From: JBDHUJ01 sp039809105
GTDB taxonomy: Bacteria > Patescibacteriota > Saccharimonadia > Saccharimonadales > UBA4665
NCBI GenBank assembly: GCA_039809105.1
Contig: JBDHUJ010000017.1
Location: forward strand, 1-37,489
Length of the DNA: 37,489 nucleotides
Reading direction: 5' to 3'
The notes beneath the pieces are model-generated. The model had not been told where the DNA came from. It was given only the letters and a program-made list of their open reading frames with translations, and ran no database searches. Position numbers and translations under genes: made by a program. Shown piece by piece: positions 1 to 6,358 of this stretch (the stretch's first letter is position 1; each line of letters starts with the position of its first letter).

Positions 1-32
1 GACGGTTGAGCATGAGTGCTGTTTTTTTTCAT
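1..32 (-). CDS. start of an unidentified gene running off the left edge
   Basis: Only the first ten codons are visible on the minus strand (reading MKKNSTHAQP), too few to identify. The start is supported by an AAGGG stretch four bases before the ATG and a TATACT -10 box about 30 bases upstream (61-66). The basic N-terminus would suit a signal peptide or membrane anchor, but this is a guess. It could also be a chance start. Confidence 0.4.
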   Translation of the reverse strand, partial: MKKNSTHAQP

Positions 33-60
33 GAAGCCCTTTTTGTTACGTTATCCCCAT

Positions 61-66
61 AGTATA
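61..66 (-). promoter_or_regulatory. -10 box (TATACT) for the gene leaving the left edge
   Basis: TATACT on the minus strand, followed about 30 bases later by an AAGGG-ATG start at 32. A near-repeat (TATACC) lies just upstream. No clear -35 is seen. Confidence 0.35.
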
Positions 67-109
67 CGGTATACGCGCTGTGCGAGGCGGGGCTTAAGTT
101 AACGGCAGT

Positions 110-178
110 GAGCTTTAGGGGGAGGGAAACTTGTTCCGAATTCACTTCGGAGCAAGTTGGGAGGGGCAAGCCCCTCCC
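110..178 (+). repeat. R3 hairpin repeat, copy A, at the 3' end of a membrane protein gene
   Basis: A CTTTAGGGGGAGGG box is followed by a 13 bp hairpin at 128-158 (AACTTGTTCCGAA, loop TTCAC, then the complement with one G-T pair). Next comes a 9 bp GC hairpin at 159-178 (GGGAGGGGC, loop AA). It ends 11 bases from the stop codon of the gene at 190-807. Three related elements at about 20241, 24157 and 36840 share the loop and GC hairpin but not the stem sequence. It may act as a terminator or mRNA 3' end structure. Confidence 0.7.
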
Positions 179-189
179 TCTCTAATTAA

Positions 190-807
190 TCACGCCAGGC
201 GGATGAGACGACGGCGGGCGATGATAAGCCGCACGCCTATGGTCGTCAGCACCAGGCCGATGAACGTCATGACCACGCCCATAAGGGCATACACAAGGTT
301 GAACGGCGTCGGCGAGTATATGAATATGCGAGTATACACGATGCCGACCGGCACGATACAGAGGACAAAGAACGAAAAGATAAAGAGTGCCGTCGTAAAC
401 GCCATGAACGACCCGATGGCGGTTATAATCCACTGCTTCCAGAACGCCCACCGGGTCAGCGGCCGAGCGTGCAGGTGTCGGCCATAGCGCGAGCTGGCGA
501 ATTGCAGATACGACACACGCCGCAGAGCGTGCGCCAATCCCTGGCAGAGCGCCAAGACGCCCAGGCCCACAAGCCCCCAGAACAGAAACGTTATAATAGT
601 CGTGCTCGGTTGGTAGGCATCTATACGGGCCATGACGGCTACCATGAGGTCATGCGTGGTCTGCGGCGCCGGCCGGGCCGCTGGCTTGAAAATATAATAA
701 TTGACACTCTGGTACATATTGCCCAAAGCTACCAATCCCAACGCAAAAATACTGCATCGTACGATATCACGACCGGTAGGGGAAATAGTAGTAAGGTGTA
801 ATCTCAT
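190..807 (-). CDS. four-helix membrane protein, paralog of the gene at 2780-3394
   Basis: A 205-residue integral membrane protein with no recognised family. It has one N-terminal helix, then a segment reading TTIITFLFWGLVGLG, a short soluble loop with HALRRV, then two more hydrophobic blocks and a basic C-terminus (RLIIARRRLIRLA). The ATG at 807 is chosen over one 13 codons upstream because the start MRLHLTTISPTGRDIV then aligns with MKIHINKIVPARAELL of the paralog at 2780-3394. The two also share TxxVTFLxW, QxxxHAL, FWxxxxxTxxGSF and the order of helices. Function unknown; the pair brackets unrelated genes, so they arose by duplication and later separation. Confidence 0.8.
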   Translation of the reverse strand: MRLHLTTISPTGRDIVRCSIFALGLVALGNMYQSVNYYIFKPAARPAPQTTHDLMVAVMARIDAYQPSTTIITFLFWGLVGLGVLALCQGLAHALRRVSYLQFASSRYGRHLHARPLTRWAFWKQWIITAIGSFMAFTTALFIFSFFVLCIVPVGIVYTRIFIYSPTPFNLVYALMGVVMTFIGLVLTTIGVRLIIARRRLIRLA

Positions 808-1013
808 ACCTGTTGGACGGTGCCGCACCACGACCGCTTCGTACATTAAACCATAAACGCATAAGTCGCAAAAAGCTTTTGTGGTATAAAAAACATTCCG
901 CTTCCGACACCGGTCGCACCTCTGTTATCATCCAAGAAAAACATAGCGGATACGTGGCATACTCCACGATAGGCCTGCAACTGGAAGCCCTCGAATCCAC
1001 TCTACGGTACGGG

Positions 1014-1643
1014 TCAAACCGCCGCCGATGGCCCGCTGTATGGCTTTGCTAAGCCAGCGCTGATGAGTAGCGCTTGCCAATGCTGGATGGTTGCCAATTC
1101 GTCAGCCCAGTGAGACTTCGATAGGCGGAAACTTACTTGGGATGGGTCGATACCTGCCGCAATAGCCCGACTATCCACCTCCTCGAAATCAAGCAGTGAA
1201 CTCTCTGAATCGGCGGCAAAGGCAGCGACAGCAGTCTCTGGATAGCCGAAAAGCCGGCCAATCTCTGCAATGCCATAAGTAGCGTCGGCCTTACGGTATC
1301 GCTCCAGCGAATGCTCGTCAAGCGCCACGATAGCATCGGTAGCGTGGCCGTCAAACGAGCTCAGATTGTATACTAGCCCAAGCGAGGCGAGGAACTTGCC
1401 TACATCGTGCGGGTCATCCGCCACGGTCTTGCGGCCGTCTTTAGTCGTCTCCCAGTGCCCCGATGAAGCTTCACCGACCGGCTTTTCACCCGCCAGCACC
1501 AGGAACAGGGTTTGCTTCTCGTAGCTGGTGCCGTCGCCCGATGGGTCCACAAAGAACTGCGACTCTCGTAGCAGCCTCGCCTTATGTAATAAATCGTCAG
1601 TCAGTGATGTAGCCTGCATGCTTGTGCTCAGTATGCGGCACAT
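1014..1643 (-). CDS. unrecognised soluble protein
   Basis: A 209-residue protein without signal peptide or membrane segments and with no family that I recognise. It is acidic and mixed alpha/beta in appearance, with stretches such as LVYNLSSFDGHATDAIVALDE and YGIAEIGRLFGYPETAVAAFAAD. The GYPxTAVxAF run looks like a packed helical core. A second ATG eight codons in (1619) is an equally good start; a GAGG lies just before the first ATG and a TATAGC box lies upstream. It precedes nothing in an obvious operon: the R3 repeat and a membrane protein follow, and tRNA-Ala lies upstream. The coding call rests on length and codon pattern only. Confidence 0.65.
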   Translation of the reverse strand: MCRILSTSMQATSLTDDLLHKARLLRESQFFVDPSGDGTSYEKQTLFLVLAGEKPVGEASSGHWETTKDGRKTVADDPHDVGKFLASLGLVYNLSSFDGHATDAIVALDEHSLERYRKADATYGIAEIGRLFGYPETAVAAFAADSESSLLDFEEVDSRAIAAGIDPSQVSFRLSKSHWADELATIQHWQALLISAGLAKPYSGPSAAV

Positions 1644-1698
1644 GCCTCAGCTCGGCAAGGCCCGGCTATACTGCATGGGACAGGTGTCTGCACGTTTC

Positions 1699-1744
1699 AC
1701 CAAAGTAAAAGTACTAGACTGGAGTCTAGTACTTTTACTTTGGT
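1699..1744 (-). terminator. perfect 22 bp inverted repeat abutting the tRNA-Ala 3' end
   Basis: The arms at 1699-1720 and 1723-1744 are exact complements around a 2-base centre. The right arm includes the complement of the tRNA discriminator and CCA, so the 3' end of the tRNA transcript would form the base of the hairpin. It is the likely terminator or processing structure of the tRNA, although no long T-run follows. Confidence 0.6.
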
Positions 1745-1816
1745 GGAGCTAACGAGATTCGAACTCGTGACCTTTTGTATGCCATACAAACGCGCTACCA
1801 ACTGCGCCATAGCCCC
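1741..1816 (-). tRNA. tRNA-Ala(GGC) with encoded CCA
   Basis: Read on the minus strand this is a complete 76-base cloverleaf. The acceptor GGGGCTA pairs with TAGCTCC, the D arm stem is GCGC/GCGC, the anticodon stem TTTGT/ACAAA holds the loop ATGGCAT, and the T arm is ACGAG-TTCGAAT-CTCGT. The anticodon GGC reads GCC/GCU alanine codons. The G3:U70 wobble pair, the identity mark for alanyl-tRNA synthetase, is present. The discriminator is A, and the CCA is encoded in the genome. Confidence 0.95.
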
Positions 1817-1831
1817 TTAGAAACAGAGGTT

Positions 1832-1837
1832 ATTGTA
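1832..1837 (-). promoter_or_regulatory. extended -10 box of tRNA-Ala
   Basis: TGATACAAT on the minus strand ends about 15 bases before the mature 5' end of the tRNA. The TGn extension is present; the -35 region is weak. Confidence 0.55.
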
Positions 1838-1865
1838 TCATGCTCGGGGTAGGAATCCTAGGCTT

Positions 1866-2160
1866 TGTTAGGCCAGCTTTTGCTGGCCTAACAAGCTTAA
1901 GTACGCCCGGACGGTTCTTGGCTGTGTGCGGGGCTGGATGTCCGTGCACAGGGATGAGTGAGAGGTCAGAAGACGGTTCCATATTAGTGATGACTTCCAA
2001 CGTAGGCGTAACCTCGTCTCACAGGGAAACCCGCGGGTTTCCCTACGCTCGGTAGCCGCTTAGCTTTCGCAGCGGCTAGCCGGGCTACCTTTCCGGACTG
2101 CAGACCGGGAACTAGAGACAGGCTCGCTGGCCGCGAGCCGCAATGCTTTTGGTCTGGGGT
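1866..2160 (+). repeat. R2 structured repeat, copy 1 (full length)
   Basis: About 300 bases that recur in inverted orientation at 29280-29572 and as a half copy at 5696-5815. It opens with a perfect 12 bp hairpin (TGTTAGGCCAGC, loop TTTT) at 1866-1893. Later come a 20-base perfect palindrome built on GGGAAACCCG, a GGTAGCCGC...GCGGCTAGCC stem and a GGCTCGC...GCGAGCC stem. Stem sequences differ between copies but pairing is kept. No protein is credible here; the short minus-strand ORF shared with the other full copy is a by-product of the repeat. Confidence 0.75.
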
Positions 2161-2261
2161 GGCTTCTGGGCTCTTCTGAGAGCTAAGAACTGAGAACTCT
2201 GCTCTCACAACTCTGCTCTTCCTAAGAACTCAGAACTGTCCGACTGAGAACTACTCCCCGC

Positions 2262-2684
2262 CTAGGCTAGTGTCCGGAACACCACGAACCCCACCAGTGC
2301 CACGATGCCAGTCAGTACGCCGCCCCAGAACGTGTCGAGTACGGTCAGCTTGGACTTCCAGCCTTCTATGACCGTCTGGTTCGTCAGCGTAAAGGTGGCG
2401 TAGGCGAAGATACCCAGCCCGGCGCCCCAGCCGAACACGCGCAACAGCACCTCGCTTGTCGCCCGTTGCCCGTCGTAATAGTGTACTAACGGCAGCACTG
2501 CAAATGCCGTCACGCCCGCAGCGTACAGCAAGTAAAACAATATGCCGCTCCCGAGCTGTGGTTTCTTACGGATTATGTCGAGCTCGCTGCAGTACAGTTT
2601 GCCCGCGACAAGTGTCAGCCAGAATCCATCCAATATCAGCAGAACGATAAGACAGGCAGCGTACGTCAGGAACCAATGTTTCAT
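2262..2684 (-). CDS. DUF2177 family membrane protein
   Basis: A 140-residue protein with four hydrophobic segments that fits the DUF2177 family of predicted membrane proteins, both in length and in motifs. The first helix carries LDGFWLTLVAGKLY. The central segment reads GILFYLLYAAGVTAFAVLPL, then come FAYATFTLTNQTVIEGW and DTFWGGVLTGIVALVG. These match the family pattern of LDxxWL, FYxxYAxG, YATYDLTNxxxxxGW and DxxWGxxLTG. The biochemical role of the family is not established. It stands alone, with a TATACT box 11 bases before the ATG, so its mRNA leader should be only a few bases long. Confidence 0.85.
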   Translation of the reverse strand: MKHWFLTYAACLIVLLILDGFWLTLVAGKLYCSELDIIRKKPQLGSGILFYLLYAAGVTAFAVLPLVHYYDGQRATSEVLLRVFGWGAGLGIFAYATFTLTNQTVIEGWKSKLTVLDTFWGGVLTGIVALVGFVVFRTLA

Positions 2685-2695
2685 AAGCGGGCCTT

Positions 2696-2701
2696 AGTAT
2701 A
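2696..2701 (-). promoter_or_regulatory. extended -10 box (TGCTATACT) of the DUF2177 gene
   Basis: TGn plus TATACT ends 11 bases before the ATG at 2684. The transcript would have a leader of about 4-5 bases and no room for a Shine-Dalgarno site. Confidence 0.6.
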
Positions 2702-2779
2702 GCAGATTAGTGCCTATGCTTACTGTGGGGATTCCTACTGAACCCGTTAGACTTCTTTCCGGGCTACAGACACCGCACG

Positions 2780-3394
2780 TTACCCCCTGGCACTGAACAG
2801 TTCGTGCCGGAAGCGAAGCAGCCGGGCGCAGACAGCAAGACCAGATATGGAGACGAAGAGCAGCGCCAGTCCAAGCAAACAGTACAGCAAATCGTTCAGG
2901 GCAAAGGTGCTTATGTACGCGTTGATGTACAGAGCGCTCAGCGGCAGCAAATACAAACAGAAGACGATTATGTAGATAAAACTCCCGAGCGCTATACAGA
3001 ACGAACCGAGTCCTGTCAGCACGACCGCCCGCCAAAAGCCCTTGCGGTTAAAGTTGCTGGGATGAATGTAGGCGTTGGAGCTGACGCGGCTGTTTTCGTC
3101 GACTTCGTGCAGCGCGTGGCCGACCGCCTGCAATATAGAAAGCGTCAGCAGGCCTATGACGGCCCAGACCAGGAAAGTCACGACAGTAGTGGTCAACGAG
3201 TAGCTATCGAGCTTGGAAAGGCCGACACCGATGGTATCCGACGCGCTTTCCTGCAATGTGCGTGCGGCCGTAGTCAGCCCGAGAATTGAAAGCAGTTGGG
3301 GGGTGGCGCTCAGCAGCCCGAGGACTAAGGTTAAAAAGGCGCAGAAGAGTAATTCTGCGCGGGCAGGCACTATTTTGTTGATGTGTATTTTCAT
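2780..3394 (-). CDS. four-helix membrane protein, paralog of the gene at 190-807
   Basis: A 204-residue membrane protein related to the product of 190-807 through an aligned N-terminus (MKIHINKIVPARAELL) and shared TTVVTFLVW, QAVGHALHEV, GFWRAVVLTGLGSF and C-terminal helix. Four or five hydrophobic segments are evident: about 14-40, 70-90, 120-150 and 165-190. The middle loop is polar and holds ENSRVSSNAYIHPSNFNRK. No enzymatic motif is seen and the function is unknown. The gene lies between the DUF2177 and DnaQ-like genes on the same strand, but the gaps suggest separate transcription. Confidence 0.75.
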   Translation of the reverse strand: MKIHINKIVPARAELLFCAFLTLVLGLLSATPQLLSILGLTTAARTLQESASDTIGVGLSKLDSYSLTTTVVTFLVWAVIGLLTLSILQAVGHALHEVDENSRVSSNAYIHPSNFNRKGFWRAVVLTGLGSFCIALGSFIYIIVFCLYLLPLSALYINAYISTFALNDLLYCLLGLALLFVSISGLAVCARLLRFRHELFSARG

Positions 3395-3432
3395 GGCACC
3401 GTTGGTATTTAAACACAGAACAAGCTATCGCG

Positions 3433-4023
3433 CTAGCGTTTTCCACTGACGGGTTGGACGAGACGTGTGGCGAGCGGATAAAACTGCTCGGGGCCAAGCC
3501 GGCCGAGATGTTCGTGGTAGAACTCATACAGCACTTCGGCATCGTCGTAGGCGCGGTGACGGTTGGCCACCTGGTAGCCGCCGCGGCGGATGACTTCGTC
3601 CAGACGGTGGCTCTTTTCGGCCGGGAAGAGCGCCCGGCTCAGCCGTACCGTACAAAGTTTATCCATGGCGAACGCGTGGCCGGTCTTGCGGAATTCCTCC
3701 CGAAAGAAACCATAATCGAAGTTTACGTTGTGTGCTACAAACACCGCACCGTCGAACAGCTCTGCCAACTTGCCGGTAACACCCGCGAATGTCGGCATCC
3801 CCCAGGTTTCTTGCGGCTCAATCCCAGTCAGGTCGGTAATCCACCGAGGCACTTGCTCTTCCGGGTCGAGCACTTGGCTATAGTGTGCGACCGGTTTGCC
3901 GCCCTCTACTCGTATAGCACCGATTTCGAGCATCCGGCTGTTCCATGGCGCTGCGCCCGTCGTCTCGACGTCTACGAACACCAGCGGCCGCGCCGAAATA
4001 TCCCCCAGTAAACTCCCTTGCAT
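3433..4023 (-). CDS. dnaQ: DnaQ-like 3'-5' exonuclease (DEDDh family)
   Basis: A 196-residue single-domain DEDDh exonuclease, resembling the proofreading epsilon subunit of DNA polymerase III. Motif ExoI is FVDVETTG (catalytic D18 and E20 from the chosen start), ExoII is AHNVNFDYGF (D103), and ExoIII is NRHRAYDDA (H156, D161). All five metal/catalytic residues are present, so the enzyme should be active. Family members remove mismatched 3' nucleotides or trim other nucleic acids. Nothing follows the exonuclease fold, so polymerase binding cannot be shown. A GTG two codons upstream is also possible, but it sits only two bases from the TATAAT -10 box (4032-4037), which favours the ATG at 4023. 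Confidence 0.9.
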   Translation of the reverse strand: MQGSLLGDISARPLVFVDVETTGAAPWNSRMLEIGAIRVEGGKPVAHYSQVLDPEEQVPRWITDLTGIEPQETWGMPTFAGVTGKLAELFDGAVFVAHNVNFDYGFFREEFRKTGHAFAMDKLCTVRLSRALFPAEKSHRLDEVIRRGGYQVANRHRAYDDAEVLYEFYHEHLGRLGPEQFYPLATRLVQPVSGKR

Positions 4024-4031
4024 ATACACCC

Positions 4032-4037
4032 ATTATA
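4032..4037 (-). promoter_or_regulatory. extended -10 box (TGCTATAAT) of the dnaQ-like gene
   Basis: A consensus TATAAT with TGn extension lies 8 bases before the ATG at 4023. Transcription should begin within about two bases of the start codon. Confidence 0.7.
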
Positions 4038-4116
4038 GCAAAGAGAGCGGGGAGCAGACTTCACGCCATAGAACGACGAAAGAAGAATGTAGAATGAAGA
4101 AGATAGAAGGGAGGGT

Positions 4117-4458
4117 GTATCCGCCTCCGGCGGATACGTATTTAACCGTGGCTCCGTAGGAGCCATGCAACTTTCCGGCCATTTAGAATGAACCGGACAG
4201 CATGTTGGTCAAAACGACAACTTCTCCAAACGAAGTGAGGAGCCGAGGAGCTGTCTGAGCGACCCCTAGGAGCGAGTTCTCCGCAGGGTTGTCGGCTTTG
4301 ACAACAGGCTGCCCGCGAGAATGGATTTGGCCGGGAGTTTTTGCTTCTTTTGTCGGCACAAAAGAAGGCGGGGCGGCCTATGGCCGCTTCGAAACAGAGA
4401 GCTGAAGACATGGGAAACTGAGTGGCTGACGCCACTAGTATTTTGCCCTGCACGGGCG
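4117..4458 (+). repeat. R1 structured repeat, copy 1
   Basis: About 340 bases matching 5316-5674 in the same orientation. In order it has a 9 bp hairpin (GTATCCGCC, loop TCC), a GGCTCC/GGAGCC hairpin, the conserved block TTTCCGGCCATTTAGAATG, and a long stem in which GTCAAA-A-CGACAAC pairs with GTTGTCG-GC-TTTGAC. Inside it is a constant CTGAGCGACC...GGAGCGAGTT loop. After it come a TTCTTTTGT/ACAAAAGAA hairpin, GCGGCC-TAT-GGCCGC and GTGGC-TGAC-GCCAC. Short ORFs cross it on both strands but none is convincing. It could be a structured RNA or a REP-like mobile unit. Confidence 0.8.
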
Positions 4459-4570
4459 CATTCATCCTCGTTATCAGACAAACCCTGAAGGGTTTTTCTA
4501 CGCGACAGGTGGCCTATGGCCAGCCTTCGCTACTTTTCCGTACGGCACCCAACGTTTTAGTGCGAGCGTA

Positions 4571-4600
4571 AAAAGAACCCCTGCACCGCAGGGGTTCTTT
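4571..4600 (-). terminator. intrinsic terminator of the Trp-rich secreted protein gene
   Basis: A 13 bp stem (AAAGAACCCCTGC, loop of three) lies 18 bases past the stop codon of the minus-strand gene at 4619. On that strand it ends in TTCTTTTT, giving the usual T-run. Confidence 0.85.
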
Positions 4601-4618
4601 GTGACGGGTCACGAAAGA

Positions 4619-5080
4619 TTAGCTATCTTCAGACTTGCCGTCGTACCCACCGCCCCCGTTCAGGGTGACATACTGGATACATTCGCGCTGACTGTTAAAG
4701 CCAAGTGTGTACCACTTGCCCTTCTTACAATCATCCTTCGACTCTGGCTGCGGAGTCGTTACGAACCGGACACACTGGTCAAAGCTACTAAAACCGAGCT
4801 GCTGCCAGGACGCAGTCCAAACACGCTGTTTGCCCCACCAGCCCCAGTTGTGGCCCCAGTTCCAGTCCCACTTCTTGTGCCAAACGTTCTTGACTTCCCA
4901 TTTGCCACCGAAACATTGTTGGATGGCACTTGGTTTGTCTACACCGAAATAATCAGGATAACCGCGGCCGCCGTGTGCGCTTGCACTTGAAGTGACTAGG
5001 ACTCCTAGTAAAATTAAAATTGCCGCGACAGCGGCAGAGACTCTTGCAACGAACCCTTTTGTGCCCGCTATGTTAACCAT
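4619..5080 (-). CDS. secreted Trp-rich protein with two CxxGKW...LGF...C repeats
   Basis: A 153-residue exported protein. Residues about 5-35 form a signal peptide (hydrophobic AAVAAILILLGVLV, ending ASAHGG). The mature part has two related units. The second is compact: CKKGKWYTLGFNSQRECIQYV. The first starts CFGGKWEVKNVW and ends WQQLGFSSFDQCVRFV, with roughly 30 residues inserted between GKW and LGF that are extremely rich in Trp (KKWDWNWGHNWGWWGK). Each unit carries a pair of Cys that could form a disulphide. Of three possible ATGs the one at 5080 is chosen because AAAGGGG lies 8 bases upstream. The function is unknown; the Trp cluster suggests glycan or membrane-interface binding. It is flanked by direct copies of repeat R1. 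Confidence 0.8.
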   Translation of the reverse strand: MVNIAGTKGFVARVSAAVAAILILLGVLVTSSASAHGGRGYPDYFGVDKPSAIQQCFGGKWEVKNVWHKKWDWNWGHNWGWWGKQRVWTASWQQLGFSSFDQCVRFVTTPQPESKDDCKKGKWYTLGFNSQRECIQYVTLNGGGGYDGKSEDS

Positions 5081-5122
5081 AGGCATTTCCCCTTTCGCAC
5101 CCCTGTTAGAGGGTAGCATTAA

Positions 5123-5146
5123 TTTATAAACACAAATCTAATTGTA
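5123..5146 (-). promoter_or_regulatory. promoter region of the Trp-rich secreted protein gene
   Basis: Two candidate -10 boxes are seen on the minus strand, TACAAT (5141-5146) and TATAAA (5123-5128). Both leave a leader of more than 35 bases that contains the AAAGGGG ribosome-binding site. This gene therefore looks conventionally led, unlike many neighbours. Confidence 0.45.
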
Positions 5147-5315
5147 TCGCACCCACGAGTGATTACAAGCTTGTGCTTATATTTTCCTGTGGATAAGTGC
5201 GTGTGCTTGCACATTCTCCAGCCAAACCCAAACAACAAGCGGTATAGTAACTAATTTGTAGCCGATTCCAGCTTACTACAGTGGGTTCTTGTAAATAGTA
5301 AAGCGAGCGAGAAGA

Positions 5316-5674
5316 GCAGCCGCCAAAGGCGGCTGCTTAATAATCGTGGCTCCGCAAGGAGCCACTCAGCTTTCCGGCCATTTAGAATGAACCGGACAGC
5401 CGTTGTGGGCAGGACAGCTCTTCCGGGAGTGCAGCGAATGGAACGTTTTGACTTGTCTGAGCGACCAGGTGTTCCTGGGGAGCGAGTTGTCAAAACGGTT
5501 GCCCTGTTTACAACTGCTGCCCGCGAGAATGGACCTGGCCGGGAGCTTTTGCTTCTTTTGTCGGGACAAAAGAAGTTGGGGCGGCCTATGGCCGCTGCGA
5601 AACAGAGAAAAGTGAAGAGACACACGGGAAACGGAGTGGCTGACGCCACGATATGATTTTGCCCCGCACGGGCG
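5316..5674 (+). repeat. R1 structured repeat, copy 2
   Basis: Same order of elements as 4117-4458. The first hairpin is GCAGCCGCC-AAA-GGCGGCTGC instead of GTATCCGCC-TCC-GGCGGATAC, so paired positions have changed together. The second is GTGGCTCC-GCAA-GGAGCCAC, a GNRA tetraloop. The inner stem is a 9 bp CGTTTTGAC/GTCAAAACG where copy 1 has an unrelated GGAG/CTCC. CTTCTTTTGTC-GG-GACAAAAGAAG is an 11 bp hairpin. The constant CTGAGCGACC...GGAGCGAGTT block is kept. Confidence 0.8.
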
Positions 5675-5695
5675 AACAGTGGGCTGCAATCTGAA

Positions 5696-5815
5696 CCGAC
5701 AAGGAAACCCGCGGGTTTCCCTACGGTCGCCGCGGCGACCTACCCTTCCGGTCTGCAGACCGAAAGTCTGTGAGAGACTCGCTCGTCGCGAGTCACAGAC
5801 GCAGTTTGGGGTCTG
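5696..5815 (+). repeat. R2 structured repeat, copy 2 (distal half)
   Basis: Matches the second half of the 1866-2160 repeat, starting at the GGAAACCCGCGGGTTTCC palindrome. The next stem is GGTCGCC-GC-GGCGACC in place of GGTAGCCGC...GCGGCTAGCC, and the last stem is GACTCGC-TCGTC-GCGAGTC enclosed by GTCTGT/ACAGAC. It lies between R1 copy 2 and the stop codon of the minus-strand gene at 5816, so it is transcribed as that gene's 3' region and may end the glycan operon. Confidence 0.7.
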
Positions 5816-6253
5816 CTACACCCCGCGGATGAGGCTGCTGGGGCGCATAACCCGCACCGTCTGCCGCGGCCGCTTATGCGTCTTGTCGTACAGCGACTGC
5901 CGCAGCAGCTCGGCCAGGCTGAACACCACCCCGACCACCAACAGCAAAAAGCCGAAAACCGCCAGGTTTTCGGGCACGCCCGTGCCAGAAGCGAGCATCG
6001 TCGCCAGCGGTATGGCCACGAACGTGCCGAGCGCCGCCTTGAACGCCAGGTCGGCACGCACCCGCAGCACCAGGCCGAGCAAGGCGAAGACGCCGACCGC
6101 TATTTGGCCGACGAGCAAGTTGTCGCGGATGGCGCACAGCAGCAACACCACGGCGAAGACGCCGAGCAGCCATAGCTGCGAGGTCTCGAACAGGCGGGCA
6201 CGGCGCACCTGCCGCTGCTGCACTTCGGTCAAAACCGGCTCAAATCTCCTCAT
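5816..6253 (-). CDS. small four-helix membrane protein closing the glycan operon
   Basis: A 145-residue protein with a basic, amphipathic N-terminus (VLTEVQQRQVRRARLFE) and four hydrophobic segments at about 26-43, 48-64, 72-88 and 95-113. A basic cytoplasmic-looking tail (KTHKRPRQTVRVMRPSS) follows. No family is recognised. It lies 55 bases after the GT-C-like gene at 6309 on the same strand and is the last gene of the glycan locus before repeat R2. A role alongside the membrane glycosyltransferases is possible from position only. Confidence 0.7.
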   Translation of the reverse strand: MRRFEPVLTEVQQRQVRRARLFETSQLWLLGVFAVVLLLCAIRDNLLVGQIAVGVFALLGLVLRVRADLAFKAALGTFVAIPLATMLASGTGVPENLAVFGFLLLVVGVVFSLAELLRQSLYDKTHKRPRQTVRVMRPSSLIRGV

Positions 6254-6272
6254 ATTCCGCTGCGCCCCATCT

Positions 6273-6358
6273 CAAGTTTCAAGTCCCAAGTTTCAGATTT
6301 CAAGTACTTCACCGCACCTCCCGTACCTTGGCACTTGAAACTTGTTCCTTGGTACTTA
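6273..6358. repeat. AT-rich inverted repeat overlapping the end of the GT-C-like gene
   Basis: CAAGTTTCAAGT (6273-6284) is the exact complement of ACTTGAAACTTG (6333-6344), with further inverted words (CCAAG, AAGTAC) around it. The right arm lies inside the coding region and encodes the last residues (about STKEQVSSAKV) of the product of 6309-8027. Confidence 0.6.

Noticed and set aside
767..1000. 77-codon minus-strand frame between two genes
   Set aside because: It overlaps the start of the membrane protein gene at 190-807, has no ribosome-binding site and no protein-like pattern. The interval 808-1013 appears to hold only promoter sequence.
1984..2208. 74-codon frame shared with 29273-29455
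   Set aside because: Conserved only because both lie in repeat R2; the sequence follows palindromes rather than a protein pattern and the half copy at 5696 breaks it.
4142..5689. Short ORFs on both strands inside the R1 copies
   Set aside because: Equivalent frames exist in both copies only because the DNA repeats; they are crossed by strong hairpins and lack ribosome-binding sites.
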